From: an uncultured Eubacteriales bacterium
GTDB taxonomy: Bacteria; Bacillota; Clostridia; Oscillospirales; Oscillospiraceae
Direction of reading: 5' to 3'
Assembly: GCA_900555665.1 (NCBI GenBank)
Contig: USLX01000021.1
Coordinates: 1-22,380, forward strand
DNA: 22,380 bases
Shown in pieces: positions 15,174 through 20,804 of this stretch. Under the pieces are notes generated by a model, which did not search any database, was not told the origin of the DNA, and was given only the letters and a program-made list of their open reading frames with translations. How positions within the stretch are numbered: the stretch's first letter is position 1; every line of letters starts with the position of its first letter. The translations under genes and the position numbers were made by a program.

Positions 15174-15671
15174 TTGTTTTATTTGTATCTGACCCTGTTT
15201 GCCGCGGCAATTGTGGCGGTCGACCAGTGGACAAAGGCACTGGCTGCTGCGCAGCTCACCGACGTTGTCGATGTGCTCGTTCCCGGCTGGCTGGAGCTGC
15301 GCTATCTGCTCAACGACGGCATGGCGCTGAGCATGCTGCGCGGCGGGCGGTGGCTGTTTGTGGCGCTGACGGCGGTCTATCTGGTGTTTGTGGTATGGAT
15401 CGTGGCGAAAAAGCATGTCACGAAAAAGCCGGAGCTCTGGTGCCTCGCGGCCATCACGGGCGGAGCCATCGGCAACCTCATCGACCGGGTGCGCACAGGT
15501 GCGGTGATCGACATGATCTCGATTCCGTGGTTTTCGACGTTTAACGTTGCAGACGTGTTTATCACGTTCGGCGCGATCATTCTGGTGCTCTACATTCTGA
15601 TCAAGGACAAGAATTTTTTATCCGACGGGCCGAAAAAGGACAAATCCCATGACGATCACGCTGAACACTGA
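15174..15671 (+). CDS. lspA: Lipoprotein signal peptidase (signal peptidase II)
   Basis: This 165-aa inner membrane aspartyl protease removes signal peptides from lipoprotein precursors. The start is TTG 15174, supported by AAAAGGAGGA with 7-nt spacing; no ATG fits. Four hydrophobic segments are visible, at about 3-17, 60-78, 88-103 and 127-144. The family boxes are VDQWTK (16-21), GNLIDRVRTGAVIDMI (100-115) with catalytic Asp113, and FNVADVFI (123-130) with catalytic Asp127. The usual NxGAAFS box reads NDGMALSM (47-54), a visible departure. The C-terminal 20 residues are charged, ending DDHAEH. The gene overlaps the next by 23 nt, so the two are probably coupled; lspA followed by an RluD-type gene is a common bacterial arrangement. 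Confidence 0.95.
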   Translation: MFYLYLTLFAAAIVAVDQWTKALAAAQLTDVVDVLVPGWLELRYLLNDGMALSMLRGGRWLFVALTAVYLVFVVWIVAKKHVTKKPELWCLAAITGGAIGNLIDRVRTGAVIDMISIPWFSTFNVADVFITFGAIILVLYILIKDKNFLSDGPKKDKSHDDHAEH

Positions 15672-16548
15672 CGGTGTGCGCCTCGACGCCGCGCTGGCCG
15701 AACAGATCCCGGAACTGAGCCGCAGCGCCGTGCAGCGGCTTTTGGAGGATGGCGCGGTGACGCTGGATGGAAAGGCCGTGAAAAAGAACGCGAAGCTTCC
15801 GGCAGGGACGGTTTTGAACGTGGAAATTCCGGAGGTGCGGCCGGCGGAAAATCCGGCGCAGGAGATTCCGCTGGATGTGGTCTATGAGGACGAGGACGTC
15901 ATTGTGGTCAACAAGCCGAAGGGGCTTGTGGTGCATCCGGCGCCGGGACATCCGGACGGAACGCTGGTCAATGCCCTCCTGCATCACTGCGGCGCGTCGC
16001 TCTCCGGCATCGGCGGGGAGGCGCGTCCCGGCATTGTCCACCGCATCGACAAGGAGACCTCGGGCTTGCTGATCGCGGCCAAGAATGACTTTGCCCATGC
16101 GCATCTTGCCGCGCAGCTCAAGGATCACAGCCTTGCGCGGACGTATGAGTGCATCGTCTGCGGCAGCGTCCGTGCGGATTCCGGCACGATCGACGCGCCA
16201 ATCGGCCGCGACCCGGCAGATCGCAAAAAAATGGCCGTCACCGAGAAAAACAGCCGTCCGGCCGTTACGCACTGGGAGGTTGTCGCCCGCTATCCGGGCT
16301 ATACACACCTGCGCTGCCGGCTGGAGACGGGGCGGACGCATCAGATCCGCGTCCATCTTGCCTGGCGCAACCACCCGATTCTCGGCGATACGGTCTATGG
16401 CCACAGGAAGCCGGAGTTGGGGATGGAGAGCCAGTGCCTCCATGCGCGGGAGCTGACATTTGTGCATCCGCGCACGGGGGAGCGCGTAACGGTGCGCTGC
16501 GAGCTGCCGGAGTATTTCAAAGCAGTGCTGGAAAAACTGGAAAAATGA
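15649..16548 (+). CDS. RluD-family 23S rRNA/tRNA pseudouridine synthase
   Basis: This 299-aa enzyme converts uridine to pseudouridine in RNA. An N-terminal S4 RNA-binding domain (about 12-70: RLDAALAEQIPELSRSAVQR, with DGKAVKKN) precedes the RluA/RluC/RluD catalytic domain. The signature HRIDKETSGL has the catalytic Asp134; further family stretches are VVNKPKGLVVHPAPGH, LETGRTHQIRVHLA and HPILGDTVYG. The S4 plus RluA-type architecture fits RluD, with 23S helix 69 as the likely target, but the exact uridines cannot be told from sequence. Translation starts inside lspA with only AAGGAC as a weak site. The stop codon lies within the palindromic terminator shared with the facing gene. Confidence 0.95.
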   Translation: MTITLNTDGVRLDAALAEQIPELSRSAVQRLLEDGAVTLDGKAVKKNAKLPAGTVLNVEIPEVRPAENPAQEIPLDVVYEDEDVIVVNKPKGLVVHPAPGHPDGTLVNALLHHCGASLSGIGGEARPGIVHRIDKETSGLLIAAKNDFAHAHLAAQLKDHSLARTYECIVCGSVRADSGTIDAPIGRDPADRKKMAVTEKNSRPAVTHWEVVARYPGYTHLRCRLETGRTHQIRVHLAWRNHPILGDTVYGHRKPELGMESQCLHARELTFVHPRTGERVTVRCELPEYFKAVLEKLEK

Positions 16549-16582
16549 TCAAAACCGGCCATATGGCCGGTTTTGATCATTT
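16543..16582. terminator. 40-bp perfect palindrome, shared terminator of two convergent genes
   Basis: Each 20-nt arm is AAATGATCAAAACCGGCCAT, and the second arm (16563-16582) is its exact reverse complement. In both directions the stem (CCGGCC core) ends in TTTT within the arm. The rluD-like stop TGA (16546-16548) is in the left arm. The stop of the facing csoR-like gene (16577-16579) is in the right arm. So one element ends both transcripts and encodes both C-terminal boundaries. Confidence 0.9.
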
Positions 16583-16912
16583 GACGAATTTGTCGATGGC
16601 CTGGCAGAGGTTTGCGATGGCCTCTTTGTCATCGTGCTCGACGGCGTCGACAATGCAGTGCTGGATATGATCTTCCAGGATGACCTTGCCGATGTTGTTG
16701 ATCGCGGAGCGGACGGCGGAGAGCTGGATAAGCACCTCGGAGCAGTCGCGCCCGTCCTCTACCATTTTTTTGACCGATTCCAGGTGCCCGATGGCGCGGG
16801 CAAGGCGATTGAGCACGGCTTTGGTGTTTTCGTGGACATGGCCGTGTGCGTGGCCAGGCTCGTGCGTGTGGGCAATGCCGTGCTCATGCAGAGATTCATG
16901 CGTGTGTTCCAT
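16577..16912 (-). CDS. CsoR/RcnR-family metal-sensing repressor with His-rich N terminus
   Basis: The product is a 111-aa all-helical repressor of the DUF156 family (CsoR for copper, RcnR for Ni/Co, FrmR for formaldehyde). The core starts at about 31 (KAVLNRLARAIGHLESVKKM). The ligand positions are Cys57 (GRDCSEV), His82 and Cys86 (DHIQHC), the C-H-C set typical of Cu(I) CsoR. RcnR has Cys-His-His plus an N-terminal His. Residues 1-27 hold ten His, mostly in HxH steps, which is not standard for CsoR and could add Ni/Co/Zn ligands. The start is ATG 16912 behind GAGGAGG. The gene is divergent from a His-rich protein, CooT and an unknown gene, which are its likely targets. Family assignment is firm; the metal is open, with nickel favoured by context and copper by the core ligands. 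Confidence 0.9.
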   Translation of the reverse strand: MEHTHESLHEHGIAHTHEPGHAHGHVHENTKAVLNRLARAIGHLESVKKMVEDGRDCSEVLIQLSAVRSAINNIGKVILEDHIQHCIVDAVEHDDKEAIANLCQAIDKFVK

Positions 16913-16942
16913 GGGAAGCCTCCTCGGCTGTTCTTGAAAGGG

Positions 16943-16951
16943 ATTATATCA
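16943..16951 (-). promoter_or_regulatory. Extended -10 promoter of the csoR-like gene
   Basis: On the minus strand TGATATAAT combines a perfect TATAAT (16948-16943) with an upstream TG (extended -10). No good -35 lies at 17 bp, as is usual for extended -10 promoters. Confidence 0.6.
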
Positions 16952-17010
16952 CGGCGGTACGGAAAAATCCACAGAAATGTCAACAATTTTTTGGGGAAAT
17001 TTCGAGACAG

Positions 17011-17028
17011 AACCCCGGCAGGGGGATT
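17011..17028. promoter_or_regulatory. Candidate CsoR/RcnR-type operator
   Basis: AACCCCGGCAGGGGGATT has the C-tract / G-tract layout of operators used by CsoR/RcnR proteins, which recognise GC-rich A-tract-flanked inverted repeats. It lies in the divergent region between the csoR-like gene and the His-rich operon, 20 bp upstream of the -35 at 17049. It is imperfect as a palindrome, so the match is suggestive only. Confidence 0.4.
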
Positions 17029-17048
17029 ATTTTGTAATTTTTCGGGCC

Positions 17049-17077
17049 TTTACAAAGGGCGCGGAACTGAGTATAAT
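17049..17077 (+). promoter_or_regulatory. Promoter of the His-rich / cooT operon
   Basis: TTTACA (17049-17054) and a perfect TATAAT (17072-17077) are spaced by 17 bp, about 40 bp ahead of ATG 17119. Confidence 0.8.
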
Positions 17078-17118
17078 ACAAGACAGAAAACGAAACTGTT
17101 TTGCAGGAGGAACCAATT

Positions 17119-17424
17119 ATGCATCACGATCACGAACATGAGGGCTGCTGCCACAGCCACGAAGAGGGCCACGCGCATGAGCATCATCATGAGCATGCCT
17201 GCGGGGCCTGCGGCGGCTGCAATGCCGACCCAAAGGCAGAGCTGAAGGCTCTGATGAAATACATGGTGGGCCACAACGCCTCCCATGCCAACGAGCTGGC
17301 GCAGCTGGCGGCCAAGCTGAAGGATTTGGGCGAGACGACGGCCTATGAGCAGATTATGCAGGCGGTCTCGGACTTTGAGAAGGGCAATATGCGCCTGTCC
17401 ACGGTTTTGGCCGCGATGGAGTAA
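17119..17424 (+). CDS. His/Cys-rich small metal-binding protein
   Basis: This 101-aa protein starts at ATG 17119 behind CAGGAGGAA; a TTG at 17101 lies before that site. Residues 1-27 contain twelve His, Cys10 and Cys11, and are followed by CGACGGC (28-34). The tail from about 37 is predicted helical and amphipathic (LKALMKYMVGHNASHANELA, then KLKDLGETTAYEQIMQAVSD) and looks like a small helical hairpin domain. Such His stretches bind Ni(II), Co(II) or Zn(II), as in HypB, SlyD and CooJ tails. No named family is recognised for the helical part. It leads an operon with cooT, whose ribosome binding site overlaps its stop codon, and is divergent from a His-rich CsoR-like repressor. Nickel storage or chaperone is the best inference; zinc or cobalt remains possible. 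Confidence 0.8.
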   Translation: MHHDHEHEGCCHSHEEGHAHEHHHEHACGACGGCNADPKAELKALMKYMVGHNASHANELAQLAAKLKDLGETTAYEQIMQAVSDFEKGNMRLSTVLAAME

Positions 17425-17436
17425 GGAGCGAACGGT

Positions 17437-17631
17437 ATGTGCTTGTCAAACGTTTATAAAAACCAGGAGGCACCGGAAAATCTGGTGCTCGGCAATGTGC
17501 AGCGCATCGACATCAAAGACGGGCAGGTTTTCCTGACCGATCTGATGGACCGGCAGGTTGTCATCGAGGGCGAGCTGGTGTCGGTCGATCTGGTGGGCAA
17601 CGTCGCCATTGTGCGCGAGCGCGTGCGCTGA
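17437..17631 (+). CDS. CooT-like nickel-binding protein
   Basis: The product is 64 aa and starts MCLSNVYKN. CooT proteins are about 60-70-residue dimers, first described beside the CO dehydrogenase maturation genes of Rhodospirillum rubrum, that bind one Ni(II) through the conserved Cys2 directly after the initiator Met. Here Cys2 is present, the size fits, and the rest is beta-rich (VQRIDIKDGQVFLTDLMDRQ, then VSVDLVGNVAIVRERV), as in CooT. The ribosome binding site AAGGAG overlaps the previous stop. The next ATG begins two bases after the stop. Location a few hundred bases from a CooC/AcsF ATPase and CoFeSP genes supports a role in nickel supply to CODH/ACS. The assignment rests on the N-terminal motif and context. 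Confidence 0.82.
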   Translation: MCLSNVYKNQEAPENLVLGNVQRIDIKDGQVFLTDLMDRQVVIEGELVSVDLVGNVAIVRERVR

Positions 17632-17633
17632 AG

Positions 17634-17861
17634 ATGGCGGAATACGAGGTCGTGCGCGAGGTGCAGAACCTGTGCGCAAACAACCAGATGCGGGATGTCT
17701 TCTTTGACGAGGTTGAGACGGACGACCCGGTTGCGTGGGTTCGCCGGGAGATCAAGGGCAAGGAAGTGAACCTGACCGTTGACCGGAAGGCTGACGGGGC
17801 GCTGACCGTGTATGTGGAGAGTGCCGGCGTGAGCCAGAAATTTCTCTTCACACCGCTCTGA
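17634..17861 (+). CDS. Unknown 75-aa protein in the cooT operon
   Basis: The small frame opens with ATG two bases after the cooT stop. No separate ribosome binding site is obvious, so it is probably translated by re-initiation. The protein has an N-terminal helix-like part (MAEYEVVREVQNLCANNQMR), an acidic patch (DVFFDEVETDDP), and beta-like segments (KGKEVNLTVDRKADGALTVY). A single Cys14 is present. No family is recognised. The tight packing with CooT and the G/C-ending codons support a real gene and a role linked to metal handling; beyond this nothing can be said. Confidence 0.65.
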   Translation: MAEYEVVREVQNLCANNQMRDVFFDEVETDDPVAWVRREIKGKEVNLTVDRKADGALTVYVESAGVSQKFLFTPL

Positions 17862-18023
17862 GGAGGCACAGCACGAAATAATCAGAACTTTTTTCGCGTT
17901 TTCCGCAAGTTTGGGCTTGTATTTACGGCACAATTGTGTTACGATATTTTTGTATCGAATCCCAAATGGGCACAGTGCGCCCATTTGGGATTAGGCAGAA
18001 AATCATATTTTTTGGAGGCATAT
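17862..18023 (+). promoter_or_regulatory. Leader and promoter region of the metF-acs operon
   Basis: A possible extended -10 promoter is TTGTAT (17918-17923), a 17-bp spacer, and TGT-TACGAT (-10 at 17941-17946). The spacer holds the perfect palindrome CACAATTGTG (17929-17938), a likely operator position. Just downstream, ATCCCAAATGGGC (17959-17971) and GCCCATTTGGGAT (17979-17991) form a 13-bp perfect stem with a 7-nt loop. This would sit at the 5' end of the mRNA, about 20 nt ahead of the metF ribosome binding site. It lacks a U-tract, so it is more likely a regulatory or stability hairpin than a terminator. Confidence 0.5.
17959..17991. repeat. 13-bp perfect stem ahead of metF
   Basis: Perfect inverted repeat with loop ACAGTGC; see the leader entry at 17862-18023. 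The flank after the stem (TAGGCAG) has no U-run. The element may also end transcripts of the cooT operon, for which no other terminator was found. Confidence 0.6.
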
Positions 18024-18953
18024 ATGAGCGTTGCTGAAATCTATGAAAACAGAGCCACTTTCTCGTTTGAGGTTTTCCCGCCGAAGACGGACGTTGGCAT
18101 GGAGAAGCTGTGCGGCAAGGACGGCGTCCTGGAGAAGCTGTACACGCTGAATCCCGACTACATCTCCTGTACTTACGGCGCCGGCGGCACGAACGTCGGT
18201 AAGAACCTCGAAGTCCTCGACAAGATCGTCAAGGACGGCAAGACCACCCCGATCACCCACTTCACCTGCATCGGCAACACCAAGGAAGACATCAAGGAAA
18301 AGCTGCAGACCTACCTGGATCACGGCATCAACCACATGCTCGCCCTGCGCGGGGACCTGCCCTTCGGCTGGACCGGCACGAACGGCGATCTGCACTATGC
18401 AACCGAGCTTGTCAAGTTCGTCCGCAAGGAGTTCGGCGACAAGTTCACCATCGCGGTCGCCGGCTCGCCCGAAGGCCACATCCAGTGCCGCAGCCTCGAG
18501 GCTGACATCGCTTTCCTGAAGCAGAAGCAGGACAACGGCGCCGACTTCATCATCAGCCAGCTGTGCTGGGATATGGATGCGTTCCGTTACTGGCTCGACG
18601 CCATCCGCGGCGCGGGCATCTGGCTGCCGGTCGATGTGGGCATTATGCCGATCCTCGATCAGGCCGCGACCATCAACATGGCGCTCAGCCGCAACGGCTG
18701 CGTCATGGACCGCAAGCTCTGCGAGATCATCTCCAAGAACTGGATCTTCCCGAACCCGTTCGACAAGGAGCCGTTCGACGCAGACGTCGCCGGCAAGAAG
18801 GCCAGCTTCAAGGCCGCCGGTATTGAGTATACCATCAACCAGATCGACGAGTATCGTGCCTGCGGCGTGGACGGCATCCACCTGTATGCGCTGAACAAGT
18901 ACGACGACGTGGCCAACATCGCAAAGCTGGCCGGCCTGATCGACCTCGTCTAA
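18024..18953 (+). CDS. metF: 5,10-methylenetetrahydrofolate reductase
   Basis: This 309-aa flavoprotein reduces methylene-H4folate to methyl-H4folate, the last methyl-branch step of the Wood-Ljungdahl pathway and also the methyl source for methionine. The start is ATG 18024 after GGAGG (18014-18018); upstream codons of the open frame fall in the leader. Family stretches are FSFEVFPPKTDVGMEKL, TYGAGGTN, ITHFTCIGNT, HMLALRGDLPFG, VAGSPEGH and GIMPILDQA. Two positions depart from the common pattern: FIISQLCWD instead of the usual TQ-FFD, and NRNGCVMDRKL-type sequence around the folate side (here SRNGCVMDRKL). No metV partner gene, known from many acetogens, lies next to it. It heads an apparent operon with the CooC-like ATPase, acsD and acsC, so a role in acetyl-CoA metabolism is favoured over methionine synthesis. 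Confidence 0.93.
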   Translation: MSVAEIYENRATFSFEVFPPKTDVGMEKLCGKDGVLEKLYTLNPDYISCTYGAGGTNVGKNLEVLDKIVKDGKTTPITHFTCIGNTKEDIKEKLQTYLDHGINHMLALRGDLPFGWTGTNGDLHYATELVKFVRKEFGDKFTIAVAGSPEGHIQCRSLEADIAFLKQKQDNGADFIISQLCWDMDAFRYWLDAIRGAGIWLPVDVGIMPILDQAATINMALSRNGCVMDRKLCEIISKNWIFPNPFDKEPFDADVAGKKASFKAAGIEYTINQIDEYRACGVDGIHLYALNKYDDVANIAKLAGLIDLV

Positions 18954-18969
18954 TCCAAGCCTCTGCTGC

Positions 18970-18993
18970 CCCGGCGGGCCAAAGCCCGCCGGG
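18970..18993 (+). repeat. Strong hairpin between metF and the CooC/AcsF-like gene
   Basis: CCCGGCGGGC (18970-18979) and GCCCGCCGGG (18984-18993) form a 10-bp all-GC stem with loop CAAA, 17 bp past the metF stop and without a U-tract. It may be a processing or stability element that sets different levels for metF and the downstream genes. Confidence 0.6.
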
Positions 18994-19024
18994 ACATTCG
19001 AGCGTTTATCAAGGAGCGTTTTTT

Positions 19025-19795
19025 ATGGCAAAATCGCACACCATCGCAGTGGCCGGAAAAGGCGGCGTGGGCAAGACCACAACCTGCGGCATGATCATCG
19101 ACTATCTCTGCAAGGCCGGAAAAGGGCCCATTCTGGTGGTGGACGCCGACGCGAACTCGAACCTCAATGAGGTTTTGGGCGTGGAAGTGGAGACGACGCT
19201 GGGCGATATCCGCGAGGATATGGCCCGTGCCGAGCAGACGGGCTCTGTGCCCGCGAATATGACGAAGGCCGATTACGCGGAGATGAAATTCGGCACCGCA
19301 CTGATCGAAGAAGACGATTACGACATGCTGGTTATGGGCCGCACGCAGGGCAAGGGCTGTTATTGCTTTGTCAACGGTGTGCTGAAGACACAGCTGGACA
19401 AGTATATCGGCAACTACAACTACATCGTGATGGACAACGAGGCGGGGCTGGAGCATATTTCGCGCGGGACGCTTCCGCATGTGGATACCATGCTTCTGGT
19501 TTCCGACTGCTCGCGGCGCGGCATTCAGGCGGTCGGGCGGATCGCGGAAATGATCCGGGAGCTCGATCTGAAGCCGGGCGAGATGAAGCTGATCGTCAAC
19601 CGCGCACCCGGCGGCGTGCTGAACCCCGGCGTTGCGGAAGAGATCGAAAAATACGGGCTGGATCTGGTCGGCGTGCTGCCGCAGGACGATCTGGTCTATG
19701 AATATGACTGCGAGGGCAAACCCAGCTCTCAGGTTCCCGACGGCGCGCCGGTCAAGCAGGCGCTCGCCGGAATTATGCAAAAGCTGAAACTGTAA
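19025..19795 (+). CDS. CooC/AcsF-type nickel-insertion ATPase
   Basis: This 256-aa SIMIBI-class P-loop ATPase matures nickel sites of carbon monoxide dehydrogenase (CooC) or acetyl-CoA synthase (AcsF). The deviant Walker A is GKGGVGKTT (11-19), with the signature Lys12 of the MinD/ParA group. VDADANSNL (39-47) is the switch region. The CxC nickel ligands are Cys112 and Cys114 (GKGCYCFVNG). VMDNEAGLEH (135-144) is the Walker B/catalytic segment. These are the hallmarks of the CooC subfamily. The start is ATG 19025 with AAGGAG upstream. It sits between metF and acsD, so AcsF-like maturation of ACS is as plausible as CODH maturation; motifs alone do not separate the two. It links functionally to the CooT-like protein 1.4 kb upstream. 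Confidence 0.92.
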   Translation: MAKSHTIAVAGKGGVGKTTTCGMIIDYLCKAGKGPILVVDADANSNLNEVLGVEVETTLGDIREDMARAEQTGSVPANMTKADYAEMKFGTALIEEDDYDMLVMGRTQGKGCYCFVNGVLKTQLDKYIGNYNYIVMDNEAGLEHISRGTLPHVDTMLLVSDCSRRGIQAVGRIAEMIRELDLKPGEMKLIVNRAPGGVLNPGVAEEIEKYGLDLVGVLPQDDLVYEYDCEGKPSSQVPDGAPVKQALAGIMQKLKL

Positions 19796-19838
19796 TACCA
19801 TTGCAAGCAAAATTTTTGATATAGGGGGATTCACCATT

Positions 19839-20783
19839 ATGCCTTTTGTTCCCAAAAAGCAGGCTTTCAACGCGCACATCAATGAAGTTGTGCTCGGCGT
19901 TGGCGACAAAGCCACGGCAATTGGCGGACAGAACGTCCTGCCGTTCCACACCTTCGACGCCGAAATCAAGAATGCGCCGAAGATCGGCGTGGAACTGACC
20001 GATTTCGGTATGGAAGAGTACACCATGCCCGGCGAGAAGGAATTCTACGCCGGCTGCGAGTCCGTCGTCGACATGGCCAAGCGCGCCGAGACGATGGAAG
20101 GCGCAAACTTCCTCTGCCTGCACTTTGAAGGTGCCGATCCCAACGGCGCCAACAAGCCCACGGAAGAGTGCGTTGCGCTGGCGAAGGCTGTGGCCGACGC
20201 CGTGACGATGCCCATTGTCATCATGGGCTGCAAGAACATCGAGAAGGACACCGAGCTGTTCAACAAGATCGCGGAAGCGCTCGCCGGCAAGAACATCCTC
20301 GTCCTCTCGGCACGCGACGAAAACTACAAGACCGTCGGCGCCTCCGCCGGTCTGGCCTACGGCCAGAAGGTCGGCGCGGAATCCGCCGTCGACATCAACC
20401 TGGCCAAGCAGCTCAACACCGTCATGACCCAGCTCGGCGTCAACGCCCAGTCGATCGTCATGAACATCGGTTCCGCTGCTGCCGGTTATGGCTATGAATA
20501 TGTTGCTTCCACGCTGGACCGCGTGAAGGATGCTGCGCTGAAGCAGGCGGACGCCATGCTCCAGATGCCCATCATGACCCCGGTCTCCGCCGACGCCTGG
20601 GGCGTCAAGGAAGCGGTCATGAGCGAAGCGGATATGCCCGAATGGGGCAACCAGGAAGAGCGCGGCGTGGAGATGGAAATCACCACGGCGGCGGCTGTCC
20701 TGGCTGGCGGCGCAGACGCCGTCATTATGCGGCACCCGGCCGCGATCCGCACGATCTCCAAAATGATCAACGCGCTCATGTAA
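19839..20783 (+). CDS. acsD: Corrinoid iron-sulfur protein small subunit (CODH/ACS delta)
   Basis: This 314-aa TIM-barrel subunit pairs with AcsC to form CoFeSP, which carries the methyl group from methyl-H4folate to acetyl-CoA synthase. Recognisable family text is EVVLGVGDKATAIGGQNVLP, then FEGADPNGANKPTEECVALA, MPIVIMGCKNIEKD, LVLSARDENYKTVGASAGLA and IVMNIGSAAAGYGYEY. Near the C terminus is AAAVLAGGADAVIMRHPAAI. The length is close to the 312-323 aa of acetogen AcsD. The start is ATG 19839, preceded by AGGGGGA with somewhat long spacing. It lies 43 bp after the CooC/AcsF-like gene and 21 bp before acsC, so it is clearly co-transcribed. It has no Fe-S ligands of its own, as expected. Confidence 0.95.
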   Translation: MPFVPKKQAFNAHINEVVLGVGDKATAIGGQNVLPFHTFDAEIKNAPKIGVELTDFGMEEYTMPGEKEFYAGCESVVDMAKRAETMEGANFLCLHFEGADPNGANKPTEECVALAKAVADAVTMPIVIMGCKNIEKDTELFNKIAEALAGKNILVLSARDENYKTVGASAGLAYGQKVGAESAVDINLAKQLNTVMTQLGVNAQSIVMNIGSAAAGYGYEYVASTLDRVKDAALKQADAMLQMPIMTPVSADAWGVKEAVMSEADMPEWGNQEERGVEMEITTAAAVLAGGADAVIMRHPAAIRTISKMINALM

Positions 20784-20804
20784 GCAGAAAGGAGGAACAC
20801 TACC

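Noticed and set aside
16978..16983. TTGACA on the minus strand as the -35 of the csoR-like gene
   Set aside because: It is 29 bp from the TATAAT, far outside the usable spacing; the extended -10 explains the promoter better.
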